Positions 10,443 to 20,831 of a DNA stretch of 64,000 bases are shown here, in pieces. Numbering within the stretch: position 1 is the stretch's first letter; every line of letters begins with the position of its first letter. The position numbers and the translations under genes were made by a program. The notes under the pieces were generated by a model. That model was not told the origin of the DNA and did no database searches. It saw nothing but the letters and a program-made list of their open reading frames with translations. The DNA lies in NCBI RefSeq assembly GCF_000350225.1, contig NW_005178999.1:70256-134255 (forward strand), given 5' to 3'. The DNA comes from Chondrus crispus (lineage: Eukaryota > Rhodophyta > Florideophyceae > Gigartinales > Gigartinaceae).

Positions 10443-10613
10443 AGGGCCGTTCCTAACGACGAGCACGGTGTGCTAGCACGCAAGCACCCTGACATTTGGA
10501 TTGGTTGAACGGGAGTAAAAGCATTTCCAATAATTTTTTCAACCAATACATTCATGCCAAGTTTCAGGGTGCTTGCGTGCTAGCACACCGTGCTCGTCGT
10601 TAGGAACGGCCCT
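10443..10613. mobile_element. Foldback/MITE-like element with 50-bp perfect inverted arms
   Basis: Arms 10443-10492 and 10564-10613 are perfect reverse complements around a 71-bp AT-richer centre. The arm contains CCGTGCTCGTCGTTAGGAAC and the palindrome GTGCTAGCAC. No coding capacity. The same arm core recurs twice at 41862-41915, so it is a dispersed family. No certain target duplication was seen. Confidence 0.8.
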
Positions 10614-10793
10614 GAAACCACCGCCTTTCGTTTTCAAGCACTGCACATTTCACCCTGTAAAGCTTTAGGCTTAACTACGGATGTCGGTATGCTCTGACTT
10701 GACAACGCGGAACTGACCGAAACCCACTTCCCACAGGGCTTCTCTTCACCAATCTTCCGCTCTGCGGTCCTCTCCCCCGCCTGTATCTCCACT

Positions 10794-13700
10794 ATGGGTC
10801 GTCTAGACCGTCTGGAGTTGGAAAACTTCAAGAGCTACGGTGGTCATGTGATCGTTGGTCCGTTCAAAGGCTTCACAGCTGTTGTTGGGACTAACGGTAG
10901 TGGCAAGAGTAATCTCATGGATGCTATCTCTTTTGTGCTCGGCGTGCGTACCGCTCAGCTCCGCGGTAACCAACTTCGCGACCTAGTGTACCGAAATCAA
11001 GAGGACGAAAATGACGACGCGTCTCGTCGACGTGCTTATGTTAAGCTCGTGTATCAACAAAGTGATGGAGACGACCCCAATGGGGAGATCGAATTCATGA
11101 GGACAGTCACTGTAGCAGGTTCTAGCGAGTACCGCGTGAAGGGACGCGTAGTTTCGTTAGAAAGGTACAATGCCGAGCTTGCGAAGATAGGCGTCTTGGT
11201 GAAAGCGAGAAACTTTCTTGTTTTCCAGAATGAGGTCGAGAACATTGCCTCCAAGTCTCCCAGAGAACTGTCAGTCATGTTTGAGGAGGTATCGGAATCA
11301 GCGGAGTTGAGAGCATCTTACGAAGATGCACTTGCTGAGAAGGACTCAGCAGAAGAACAGGTTACAGAATTTTGGCGAAAGAGAAAGGGTATGGTTGCAG
11401 AGAAGCGCCAATGTCGCGAGCAAAAGGAAGAAGCAGAGCGATTTCGACGCTTGCAAGGCGATATTGCGGATGTGAAGACAGAGAGTGCACTATATGAACT
11501 CTTTCACGTGGATGAAGACCTCAAACTTGTTAATGTCGATGCAAACATCATCAAAGATGAGCTTGATGTGCATGAAAGACAATTCGCGAAGAAAGAATCC
11601 GCGTTAAAAGCAGAGAAAAGGCTAGTGGTTGAGTTAGAGAAAGAGCGAGTCAAATTAGAGAGAAGGAACAGGAGAATTGCTGACGAAATTGAGAAGCTTC
11701 GTCCTCTGGAAGTGAAATATGAGACGGAGAAGTCAGGAATCACTCGGCGAATCAAAGGAGACGAACGTTCACTCGCCAAACTTAAGGCAAAGTTTGAAGA
11801 GGGATCCGACGAACTGAGGTCCATTGAGGCCGAACTGAAAAAATGCATAGGGGAAATCGAGACCTTGCAAAACGATATTGAAGAAGCCGAAGAGGCGAGC
11901 GTTTCTCCGGAGAGCATGGCAGAGTACCGCTCTTTGAAAGATGTGGTCGCGACGAGAACGTCTGTCCTGCAGCAGGAGCTGGAAGTAGCAAAACAAAACG
12001 CGAATGCGTCAGCGAAGCAGAAGACTGCATTGCAAGCCCGAGAAAGGGACTTGGAGGAACGCCAGGAGGCCGCTGGGAATAGTCTTTCAGTTTACAGAAA
12101 GAGAGTTGACGAGCTCGGCCAGCAAATCCGTGTCACCCGACTTGAGATTGCGAACGCCACACAAGAACAATCGCAAATGTCAGACGTGAGTAAAGAGCGG
12201 GACAGCGTGCGCATGGCATTGGAAAAGACCATTAACGATGCCATTCAGGCCTTACGCGATGCGAAAGCTGATATGAACGAAAGCGGACGTGAGCGGGCCT
12301 TCAACGCAGCCTTTGAGAACATGCGACGACTATTCCCTGGCGTTCATGGCCGCTTGTCAGACTTGTGCAAGCCAACCCAAACGCGATACAGGGAAGCTGT
12401 TGCTGTAGTGTTCGGCAAACTGATGGATGCAATCGTTGTCGATAATGAAAGAACTGGGACAGAATGTATCAGATTTCTCAAGGACCAGCGCGTTGGTATG
12501 GCTACGTTTATCCCGTTAGAAAACGTCCGACCTCGAGCTATCGATGAGTCCTTGAGGCGCCTTGGCGGCACAGCACGGCTTGCAATAGACGTTGTGAACT
12601 ACGACGAATATATCCACAAAGCTGTCCTATATTCTGCTCAGAATGCTGTAGTCTGTGACACGCTGGACGAAGCACGGCATCTACGCTATGGTGGGGGAAG
12701 AAAGATCAAGATTTGCTCTCTTGACGGTACACTCATCAACAAGGCGGGATTCATGACTGGTGGAATCGGCCAGGCTGAAATGGGTCGAGCCCGAAAGTGG
12801 GATAGAGCGGAGATTGAAACCTTGAAACGCAAGAGACATGTTGCTGAACAGGAACTGCAAGCAATGGGTGCAGCAGAATCTGACAGACGAACAGCCGCCT
12901 CCATGGCAGAGCACATGGGAGAACTGCAGAGAAAGCTGTCCACTCTGGAATTAGACATTCGCGGCGCAACATCGAGCGTTCAAACAGCAGAGAAAGATGT
13001 CGAACATACCACAAACGAAATTGAGTACCTACGCCCACAGCTCCAAACCGCCACCCAAGCTCATACGAACTTAACCCGGAGTGTGGAGTCAATCGAAAAA
13101 CGTCTTCACGGATTAGAAAATGATCTGTTCGGAGATTTTGCTGCTCGCCATGGCATTGAAAATGTCCAGCAGTTTGAGGAACAATTCGTGCGAAAATCAG
13201 AAAAGATGAGGGCAAGGAAACTTGAACTGGAGACGAAGGAAGCGAGTTTGCAATCAAAATTCAATTATCATCGAACACAGCAGAGCCGAACCAGCATCAC
13301 TCGATTGGAGAAGCGAGTTGAAGCTCAGGCTTCTCGCAAGAGAACAGTAGAAGAAAGTCTGGAAAGTTTAGGCACCAAGCGAGCCGAGCTAGAGAGCCGA
13401 GCTGAAAGCGTCGAGGGTGAAATATCAAGAATCAGCACCGAGAAACAAAACGCTGTTGACGCCATTACCGAGAAGCGCCACGATTATCGGAAGGAAAACG
13501 AGGGAGTGAGTGAAAAGAAGAAACAGCTGGCGGAGAAGCGTGCGAAAATTGAACAATTGATGGGGCAGCGCAAAAGGTTGCTTACAACCGCCAAGGTAAA
13601 CCAAGTCGCCATTCCGCTCCTGGAGCAAGACGATTCCGAAAGGCAGGAGGATATTCTCGATACAGAAGGTGATGCGGTGATGGCGGCAACCGACGCTGGG

Positions 13701-14522
13701 GATGCTGGGGAGAGTGATCCCACCTCTGTCGCTGTGGACGTCAACGTTGAAGTAGACTACTCTTCTCTCTCAAGACGATTACGAGCTGCAGGCACCGCAA
13801 ACAAACAAAGAGAAATGCTATCATCTCTTTCAGAGAAAGTCCGCACAATGGAGCAGCAATTGGATGGGCTTACGCCGAACTTGCGAGCCAGTGAGCACAT
13901 GTCGGATGTGCAGATCAAGCTCGCAGAGATTGACAGAGAGACTGAAAACGCTCGGGAAAGAGCGCGGAAGGCTGTGTCATCCTTTGAAGACATCAAGCAA
14001 TCCCGGCACGACCGTTTCAGCGCGTGTTTTTCCCATGTGGCTGAAAAAATCAATGAAGTCTATAAGCAGCTCACGAAGAGCGATACCTATCCCATGGGAG
14101 GAACCGCATATCTCTCTCTCGAGCAACAAGATGAACCATATCTTGGCGGCATTAAATTCAACGCTATGCCACCAACTAAGAGATTCCGAGATATGGACCA
14201 GTTAAGCGGAGGTGAACGAACCGTTGCTGCTCTTGCGCTTCTCTTTGCGATCCACGACTTTCGTCCCAGCCCATTTTTTGTTCTCGACGAGGTTGACGCT
14301 GCTCTTGACAGCCTCAATGTAGGAAAAGTATCTACCTACGTTAAATCTCGAGCACCCGATTTGCAAACTATCGTGATCAGTCTCAAAGATTCATTTTACG
14401 AGCGGGCTGATGCGCTCATTGGAATATATAGGGATGTCAGCGCGAAAGGATCTCGCTTGCTGACGCTCGATCTGACTGCGTATGATGAACAAACGAAGTC
14501 ACTGCCTGTTGCAGCTGTCTGA
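10794..14522 (+). CDS. SMC1: Cohesin subunit SMC1
   Basis: Structural maintenance of chromosomes ATPase that pairs with SMC3 in the cohesin ring. The 1242-residue product has the full layout: an N-terminal ATPase half with Walker A GTNGSGKS (32-39), a long coiled coil, a globular hinge at about 510-670 (including MTGGIGQAE), a second coiled coil, and a C-terminal half with the ABC signature LSGGERTVAALALLF (from about 1137) and Walker B FFVLDEVDAALD (from about 1161). The start MGRLDRLELENFKSYGG and the KSPRELSVMFEEVS segment (about 155-170) fit SMC1 rather than SMC2, 3 or 4. There is no intron. It is convergent with the monooxygenase gene, with 92 bp between stops. Confidence 0.95.
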   Translation: MGRLDRLELENFKSYGGHVIVGPFKGFTAVVGTNGSGKSNLMDAISFVLGVRTAQLRGNQLRDLVYRNQEDENDDASRRRAYVKLVYQQSDGDDPNGEIEFMRTVTVAGSSEYRVKGRVVSLERYNAELAKIGVLVKARNFLVFQNEVENIASKSPRELSVMFEEVSESAELRASYEDALAEKDSAEEQVTEFWRKRKGMVAEKRQCREQKEEAERFRRLQGDIADVKTESALYELFHVDEDLKLVNVDANIIKDELDVHERQFAKKESALKAEKRLVVELEKERVKLERRNRRIADEIEKLRPLEVKYETEKSGITRRIKGDERSLAKLKAKFEEGSDELRSIEAELKKCIGEIETLQNDIEEAEEASVSPESMAEYRSLKDVVATRTSVLQQELEVAKQNANASAKQKTALQARERDLEERQEAAGNSLSVYRKRVDELGQQIRVTRLEIANATQEQSQMSDVSKERDSVRMALEKTINDAIQALRDAKADMNESGRERAFNAAFENMRRLFPGVHGRLSDLCKPTQTRYREAVAVVFGKLMDAIVVDNERTGTECIRFLKDQRVGMATFIPLENVRPRAIDESLRRLGGTARLAIDVVNYDEYIHKAVLYSAQNAVVCDTLDEARHLRYGGGRKIKICSLDGTLINKAGFMTGGIGQAEMGRARKWDRAEIETLKRKRHVAEQELQAMGAAESDRRTAASMAEHMGELQRKLSTLELDIRGATSSVQTAEKDVEHTTNEIEYLRPQLQTATQAHTNLTRSVESIEKRLHGLENDLFGDFAARHGIENVQQFEEQFVRKSEKMRARKLELETKEASLQSKFNYHRTQQSRTSITRLEKRVEAQASRKRTVEESLESLGTKRAELESRAESVEGEISRISTEKQNAVDAITEKRHDYRKENEGVSEKKKQLAEKRAKIEQLMGQRKRLLTTAKVNQVAIPLLEQDDSERQEDILDTEGDAVMAATDAGDAGESDPTSVAVDVNVEVDYSSLSRRLRAAGTANKQREMLSSLSEKVRTMEQQLDGLTPNLRASEHMSDVQIKLAEIDRETENARERARKAVSSFEDIKQSRHDRFSACFSHVAEKINEVYKQLTKSDTYPMGGTAYLSLEQQDEPYLGGIKFNAMPPTKRFRDMDQLSGGERTVAALALLFAIHDFRPSPFFVLDEVDAALDSLNVGKVSTYVKSRAPDLQTIVISLKDSFYERADALIGIYRDVSAKGSRLLTLDLTAYDEQTKSLPVAAV

Positions 14523-14614
14523 AGATTCGTGAGCGCGTTTGTTGATATCTTCGAAATTACTCACCATTAGTGGCTTGGTTTCAACCTAGAAGTGATACTA
14601 CAACGTTGGCACTA

Positions 14615-15853
14615 TCATGCCTGAAACATTGGAATCCTAGGACCTGTCCCATGCAGTGCCATTCTTTCAAATGATATATGTAAAAGCTTTCTAACACAAT
14701 AGCGTTGTATCCTGGACTGCGGTAGGGAGAGACGATCTAGCCGCGCGGAATACTGCTTCGTCGCAATCATTTGCTCCTGTCTACTTTCCTGGTAACGCCC
14801 TAATTTGGGCCCGGTTCGCAACATACCCTTCTCATTTTGTTCCGCCAAGTGGTGAGCAAGAAAGTACCCATCCTCCACAGCAAAAGAATGGCCGCTGTGG
14901 AGATTTCCGAAATGTTCAGGTCGCCCTGCATCACCAACTAAAGCAATTCGTGAAGAAGAGGGGTCGACCCAAGGAAACTGCTCAGGCCAGACACGCTTCA
15001 TTTCAGTGCGATAAATGCTGCGGTCTGATTCAATAGAGAGGATGAGGTCTTTGGTGATCTCTGGAAAGTCGCTGAACTCACGTAGCAGATGAGGCGCAAA
15101 AGGCCGTAAGAGCACTTCTGGTAGATCCGTTAGTACAGCCCACCACACGACCTCATCCGGGCTCATTCGTGCGAACCCAAACCTTTTCTTTAATCCCCAT
15201 ACCTCCTTGCCAATGTGCAGGGGGTACTTTTCGGTGTCCTGATTCTGGACCACTGCTCTCCAAATGGACGTCCCCGAATAGAACGTCATGGCTGGACGTG
15301 ACATGAAGGAGCGCACTGCAGAATTATTTCCGTCGGCGCCAACAACAAACTTGGACTCGAAGTAGGCTGCCTTTGGTTCGATCAGTTGACCTGACCGGTC
15401 CAAGGCCTGTTGCACCTTAACATGAGCTGAACCATCACTGATGTGGAGAGCACGGAATTTGGTGCCGAAGTGTACAGAATCCGGTGGGATGGATTCTAGC
15501 AGCAGCTGCTGTAGATTCTGGCGCGGAACGTTCCACACTTCCATGCCGTAATCGTCCAGGCGGAATGAAATGATTTCCTTCCCGTTAACATCTTCAATCA
15601 CAGCGCGATACAATGGAGTTCCAAGGGAACGATATTGAGGTCCCAATCCTAACCTGTCTAGAATGCGAATCGAAGACCCGCCGAGGAAGACCCCGCTACG
15701 AGCATGTTGGGTAAACTTGGTTTCACGAGTAATAATATTGTTGCGGATTCCTGCTCTGTGAAGTGACAATGCTGATGTAAACCCACTCAGACCACCACCC
15801 ACGATGAGGACTGGAAGCCTTCGTATCAGGGGGACTCGGGCGGGAAGCCCCAT
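14615..15853 (-). CDS. Class A FAD-dependent monooxygenase
   Basis: A single-component flavoprotein hydroxylase or epoxidase of the PHBH fold. The 412-residue product has the dinucleotide-binding motif VGGGLSG (residues 18-24) directly after the start, an RHARSG-like arginine segment, and the second FAD motif ALVGDAGRP near residue 320, then GHSFAVEDGYFLAHHL. The substrate is unknown: the family includes aromatic hydroxylases, ubiquinone-pathway enzymes and zeaxanthin epoxidase-like enzymes. An in-frame TTG occurs upstream, but the first ATG (15853) gives an N-terminus close to the Rossmann fold. There is no clear targeting peptide. Confidence 0.82.
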   Translation of the reverse strand: MGLPARVPLIRRLPVLIVGGGLSGFTSALSLHRAGIRNNIITRETKFTQHARSGVFLGGSSIRILDRLGLGPQYRSLGTPLYRAVIEDVNGKEIISFRLDDYGMEVWNVPRQNLQQLLLESIPPDSVHFGTKFRALHISDGSAHVKVQQALDRSGQLIEPKAAYFESKFVVGADGNNSAVRSFMSRPAMTFYSGTSIWRAVVQNQDTEKYPLHIGKEVWGLKKRFGFARMSPDEVVWWAVLTDLPEVLLRPFAPHLLREFSDFPEITKDLILSIESDRSIYRTEMKRVWPEQFPWVDPSSSRIALVGDAGRPEHFGNLHSGHSFAVEDGYFLAHHLAEQNEKGMLRTGPKLGRYQESRQEQMIATKQYSARLDRLSLPQSRIQRYCVRKLLHISFERMALHGTGPRIPMFQA

Positions 15854-16911
15854 GCCGCATCCTCGGGCTGCAACGGTGAGAATGAAGACCAAGACAGGGG
15901 TACAAATTCAAATTGAACAGTTGTGGCGAAATGGAGCTGCGCTTTTCAGGTTGATCGATTTAGGGAAGGTAGCATACCGTATAGATCAAATGAGTCAAAA
16001 AATTGCAAAATCTCGTGACCAGAAACACACTTTACTGTAGCAATCGCCAGGGACAACCAGAACCTTCATACCTCCACAGCTTTCTGTTGCCTACCCGCAA
16101 AGGTCATGTCTGGTGCCTGTACTGTACCAAGGAAAGCTGGGAATACTTATTCCAAGGGAGTGACCAAACAATATAAATGAACTGCGTGGGGTTTGTGCGA
16201 AACGTTGGCCATCCTGTGAAAGAGATTTGGGTTCACACCAAGCAGAAGAGTAAGCGTTTTGCGGACTGCCTCTGTTTTTCATGTCTCCACTGAGGATAGC
16301 TGATATTGTTCAAAGAGATAACTCTTAAACTGATGCTGCTATGTCTGCATAAAACGCATTCAAGAGGCAGTCCTATAGCGCTCTCTTTAGAAAGCCGTTT
16401 AATTCTGTAGAAGCCTGCTGAGACTAAGCGGACTACGAGAATTTGTATATTGGCCTCTTGCTCTACATAGTTTGTATGCCCATAGTTTGTCATTATTACT
16501 TATTGTAGCAGTTGTGTCTGCCGGGTCAGTATAAGCTGTGAAGTTCTGTACGGGGAACGCAGACGACATACTGTACCCAAGGGTACCGTCATGCTGTCAA
16601 GCGCAGTACCCTTGGTACAGTATTTTCATGGAATCATTCAGTATTATCAATATCACGTTGTTGTCGAATGCCGGCCCCAATTCGAACTGCTTCGAACTCG
16701 TTGCAACTGTTACATATGCCCTGCACACCTGTACTCGGTGTCAATATGAAGGATATGGTTTGCAAAGTATGCATACTGTATGTATGTCGATGCCACCTGG
16801 ACAAAATCAAAAAACCACAACCTGATCACAAATTGGTGGCTGTTGTCGGAGCCTGACCTTGCGCGACAAATCCCTTTTCACTGCATTACTGACCAGCGCC
16901 TCGCGTCGCTT
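15854..16911. other. Intergenic interval without a supported gene
   Basis: Only short frames without family features. It contains the inverted repeat at 16568-16623. The frame of the next gene is open from an ATG at 16780, but the residues it would add resemble no known part of that family. Confidence 0.5.
16568..16623. repeat. Imperfect inverted repeat around GTACCC
   Basis: Left arm 16568-16586 (ATACTGTACCCAAGGGTAC) pairs with right arm 16606-16623 except for one missing base, around a 19-nt loop. The arms contain the CTGTAC/GTACAG motif that recurs in this window. Confidence 0.7.
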
Positions 16912-17709
16912 ATGGCTAAGGGAAACGCAAGATTCCTCACAATGGGACCGTCTCCGAGTGATGTCGCCTTTCTTCTTCTTCTGTCCCTCGTCACGCTCTA
17001 TGTCCAGACCTACATCTTTCCGTTCGAGCAGCCAATAGAGCTCACAGACCCTTCCATTCGCATGCCCCACAAAAAGGACATCGTTCCCAGTCACACTCTC
17101 CTCTTCGCCTCCCTCCTCGCCCCGCTCGCCGTCTTCTGCGCCGTCGAACTCCGCGGCCTCTCGAGCAAACGAACGTTGCTGCTACTCTTCTTCACGGCAT
17201 TATTCGAAGGCAACTTACTCACCGTACTTGTCACAAACGTTCTCAAACTTCTCATCGGCCGACCGCGCCCGTATTTCGCCTCTGTCTGCGTGGGATACGT
17301 CGCAGGCTCTGAAACGCAATGCACAGGCGATGCAGATGCTGTGAAAGAGGCGCGCAAGTCGTTCCCGTCGGGTCATTCTTCCCTTGCGTTTTCTGCGGCT
17401 ATCTTTCTGGCGTGCTACCTGGGGACGAAGTTCGGCATCGGAAAGGCGTCCAGCACCACCCAGTCCTGGAAGATATGCGCCGTGCTCGTACCGCCCTTCT
17501 TCGCCGCGCTTGTTGCAGCTAGCAGAATCGTAGACTTTCATCACCACTACGCAGATATATTAGCCGGTTCGGTTCTTGGGGCTTCCATTGCTCTTTTTGT
17601 GTTTTATGGCAGAAGCCCGGCTATGATCAAGCTGAAGGACGCCAAGGAAGACGCCGACCTTGGAGCGCCTGTTCACGGGTATGACAGCGTCGCTGTTAGT
17701 GAAGTCTGA
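16912..17709 (+). CDS. Lipid phosphate phosphatase (PAP2 family)
   Basis: An integral membrane phosphatase removing phosphate from lipids such as phosphatidic acid or lysophosphatidic acid. The 265-residue product has the three catalytic motifs of the family: C1 KX6RP (K112 to R119-P120, KLLIGRPRPYF), C2 PSGH (152-155, KSFPSGHSS) and C3 SRX5HX3D (S204 to D215). About six hydrophobic segments are visible (around residues 18-33, 60-80, 88-112, 158-170, 188-203 and 216-232), giving the usual six-helix layout. Start taken at ATG 16912 (MAKGNARFL). ATG 16780 and the later MGPSPSD (16942) are alternatives. The specific lipid substrate cannot be read from sequence. Confidence 0.9.
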   Translation: MAKGNARFLTMGPSPSDVAFLLLLSLVTLYVQTYIFPFEQPIELTDPSIRMPHKKDIVPSHTLLFASLLAPLAVFCAVELRGLSSKRTLLLLFFTALFEGNLLTVLVTNVLKLLIGRPRPYFASVCVGYVAGSETQCTGDADAVKEARKSFPSGHSSLAFSAAIFLACYLGTKFGIGKASSTTQSWKICAVLVPPFFAALVAASRIVDFHHHYADILAGSVLGASIALFVFYGRSPAMIKLKDAKEDADLGAPVHGYDSVAVSEV

Positions 17710-18196
17710 GCGCATGCTGTACGTCAAATTGGTTCTGATTGTGGGGGGAAGGGGAAGATGCAAATTCGGCTCCTGCAGTACAGCAGACGCATGGAAGCAT
17801 TGATCAGCGCCCATTACATCGTTGCTGATTTACAAATGATACGTGTTCACACGTGTACAGGAGATGCAAAATTTTGGATGCGCGCAGATAGTTCCGACGA
17901 ACATGGTAACTCTCGTTGAACGTGGCAGGCAAACTAAGACGTCATTCCGTCATATACATTTTCCCCAGCATCTCGATAACGGAAGACATATCTACATGTT
18001 ATTGAGCAAGCAAACGCAAATATCTTGACGCAAGTAGGTCCTGAGTACTGACCCTGAACATTCTTCGCTTAAAACTTCGTCCATCGAATCGTTTCTCGGG
18101 ACTGTGCACTGAGCTCCCCGCTACGACAAAAAAGCAATGCGAATGGTTTGACGTTTCTTTCTCCAGGGCCCTTTCACGCCATGGACGAACCTAAGT
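17710..18196. other. Intergenic, nothing recognised
   Basis: The 3' regions of two convergent genes. No coding region, RNA gene or clear repeat was recognised. Confidence 0.5.
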
Positions 18197-18630
18197 CTAT
18201 GACCATGGCCTTTGTTGCAACAAGTTCGATAACCGGTACTCGTTGTCGTGGCCCGGATATTCGGATGGGTCACGAGCAGTTGTCACTGTCCCTACTACAA
18301 CGGCGAAAGCGAGAAGGAAAAACAAAAACCAAGCTGCGAAAAAGACGCGAACTCCCGGACGAGAGTACCAATGGGAGCTAAGACATGGTAACATGCCGTG
18401 GAGTCGAGGAGCGTTAGTTTAAAGTGTTATGTGGTATTTACGGGGAGGGTGCATCGGTTGTGTGGCAGAGAAGAAAAGCAGACATACAGCTCAGGAAGTT
18501 GGTTTTCGTCCGCGTCTTGTGGAAACGGGGTAGTGACAGGCGGCATGCAAGCGCTTCCGTAGTGAGTTGGGAGAAGCGGGGTGGAGGGCTGGGCCGAAGA
18601 GTGATTTGTAGCCATAGCCATCGTAGCCAT
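18197..18630 (-). CDS. Small single-pass membrane protein, two exons (hypothetical)
   Basis: Two open segments join in frame across a 110-bp GT-AG intron. Exon 1 is 18488-18630 (ATG at 18630), the intron is 18378-18487 (starts GTATGT, ends TCTTAG), and exon 2 is 18197-18377. The exon sum is 324 nt, giving 107 residues and a TAG stop. The protein starts MATMAMATNHSSAQPS, has a Pro/Thr-rich acidic N-terminal half (about 48 residues), then the strongly hydrophobic segment VFFAAWFLFFLLAFAVVVG, then a short polar tail ending LLQQRPWS. Topology and function are unknown and I do not recognise the family. Support comes from intron length, splice sites and frame agreement matching the two DUF1761 genes. 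Transcript evidence would settle it. Confidence 0.55.
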
Positions 18631-19491
18631 GCCAGGACTTCTAAACAGAATGATGGTGTGGTTCTTATAGAAGTGGGACGAACGGCTTGTACCGTGCAGG
18701 TAGGTTAAAGTGTCCTGTTTGTCCCGTTCATCGTTACGCAGACAACAAGGAAATGCTTCTGCTCAACAAAGTCTTAGGTGCAGAATGTAGATGAGAATGT
18801 CGTGTGGACGTGAGCGTTTTGCAGCCATTCATGGCTGCTGAATGGTGGAATGGCGACGTGAGAGCAATGGGATCTGTCCTGCGGTATTTCAAAGCGAGAA
18901 GTATATTTGACAGCAAACGAGCAGCAACCAGTAATGAACTCGCCGAGAGCAACAGAGAGTATCCCCGCCTGGCCAATAGAATGCTAGAAGAACGTTCTGA
19001 GTGAAATTCCAGACTTTCCCCGGAAAACCTCTCGTGATGCATCAAGAGCTGCTACCGGTACACTACAGGCTATGTATGCTACATTTCTTATTCTTCTCTT
19101 TTACCTGGGGGTTTTAAGCGAGTTAATTGCTTTTAAGATTTCAAAGAAACAAGGTTGGAACACTCTCAAAAGTGCTTCTTTGCAACATCTTCTTAAAATG
19201 ACTTGGAAAGGACAGGTACTTTTTAGGGGCAGTGGGGGTAGTCTGCCTCATCACGAAACTCAGTCATGATATGCGAGATAGTTTTACCGTTCTCACAGAG
19301 CAAATATAAAGCCGTAGAAAGGATGTTGAGAGTTGACCTCATTTGAGGTCATTTTTCACCCAGACAGTACTGTACAGATGTTGGAAGCCGAGCGAGGTTC
19401 TTCCACGTTTCGCAGTATATTGACAAGCTTCAACTCTATGTTCAAGATTTAAATGTGCAAGAGTACCCTTACTTGAGGCCCACATGATGCC
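18631..19491. other. Intergenic, no supported gene
   Basis: Short frames on both strands without family features. It contains the near-palindrome ACAGTACTGTACA near 19364 and the inverted pair GACCTCATTTGAGGTC near 19335. Confidence 0.45.
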
Positions 19492-20493
19492 TTACAAAGC
19501 ATCAATCACCAATTGCCCAGCAACATTCCCGACTACAAGGCTTCCACAGAACACTAGAATGTTCAAGGTTCGCGGAAACGCTCCAAGATACACCATTGCC
19601 GGTCCCGGACACAACCCCAAAAGTCCCCACCCCATGCCAAACAAGACAGCGCCCACTACCAGTCTCCTATCCACTCTAGTGCTTTTCGGCAAGGAGTGTG
19701 CGTTTGTCAACACCGGTTTAGTCCCATGTATGATGGGCTGAAACCCCGCAACGGCCACCGGCAGTGCTCCGACAAAGACGAAAACGAGCGACGGGTCCCA
19801 TGAGTCAAAGTGCAGGTCGAGGAATGCGACCGTCTTGTATGGCATGACCATCCCCGAGACAACCAGCCCGCCGCCAAAGCATAGACCCAAGACATATTGA
19901 ATGCTTTGTCGTAGTATCATCTTGTGATCTGAGTCTTTGCGAGCGTGCTGACAAAGAAGGCCCAGGATGAAGGGGAGTGAGGAGGCAACCGCAGCGATGG
20001 AAAGCATCCATGAAAAGTCTTTCGGCAAGAGAGACTCCGTCCTGTCACCTGATGACTTGAGAAGATCGAGAGTGTTTTGATACTGCGAAAGAGAGGACAT
20101 GCAAGTAGCTGTGATCATGCCTGTGCCCATAAAGGTAAGAGTAGAGACGAGAGATCTGAATGAAAATCGAGACAGGCCGCAGACGCCATGACCTGATGTA
20201 CAGCCATTACCGAGCTTGGTACCGAATCCGACGAGAAATGCCGCCACAATTATAGAGGGGGTGTGAATTACACTTAGCGCGTCCAATGCGAAGAGACTGG
20301 GGAACACTCGCTTCAAGATTATGCCAGAGGATATCAAGCCCGTGATGAAAGCAGTGGAGGAGGCAGAACCGCGAAGCGCTCGGCCAAGCTCACCCGAGAT
20401 ACCGGTTACAGAACCGTTCAGGCGCGCATTCCAGAAGACAGTTAAGCCGATGGCTACCCCTCCAAGGACCGCCTCGACGGGGGTAAAGGGCAT
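19492..20493 (-). CDS. YeeE/YedE family membrane transporter (sulfur compound uptake)
   Basis: A polytopic membrane protein of the YeeE/YedE (TsuA-like) family, whose studied bacterial members import thiosulfate or related sulfur compounds. The 333-residue product has about nine hydrophobic segments and both family hallmarks: NGCTSGHGVCGLSR (residues 96-109), with the conserved cysteines, in the first half, and GLLGLCPGPAMVYLGAFP in the second half. The N-terminus, MPFTPVEAVLGGVAIG, starts directly with the first membrane helix, without a visible transit peptide. The family is mainly bacterial and is patchy in eukaryotes, so old lateral transfer is likely. It lies head-to-head with the P5A-ATPase gene, with a perfect hairpin between them. 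Confidence 0.88.
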   Translation of the reverse strand: MPFTPVEAVLGGVAIGLTVFWNARLNGSVTGISGELGRALRGSASSTAFITGLISSGIILKRVFPSLFALDALSVIHTPSIIVAAFLVGFGTKLGNGCTSGHGVCGLSRFSFRSLVSTLTFMGTGMITATCMSSLSQYQNTLDLLKSSGDRTESLLPKDFSWMLSIAAVASSLPFILGLLCQHARKDSDHKMILRQSIQYVLGLCFGGGLVVSGMVMPYKTVAFLDLHFDSWDPSLVFVFVGALPVAVAGFQPIIHGTKPVLTNAHSLPKSTRVDRRLVVGAVLFGMGWGLLGLCPGPAMVYLGAFPRTLNILVFCGSLVVGNVAGQLVIDAL

Positions 20494-20831
20494 TGCCGTG
20501 TTAGGAGTTGAGATAGAAGGGTGAAGGTGGTGCTATGCAAGCGTATGCTTCGCATGGGTTGAAGAATTATCTGAGACACTGTACCAACGGTACTGCATAT
20601 ATACCGTTGTGTACTACAATTGCAGGTGTAGATTTTGGCGAGACACTTCGGATCCATCGTGGTGTCGGTAAAAACCGATGGAATATGCGGCTTTCGCGCA
20701 CACGAGATGCACGCACGCAGGCTGGGGCTGTTGTGAAGGCCCAATTCCCAGAGAGTTGACTTGGTGCTTTCGTGCATAGCAGTTACACCCCACCAGTCAC
20801 TTTGGTGGTACAGTAAACTTTAACTTTAGTT

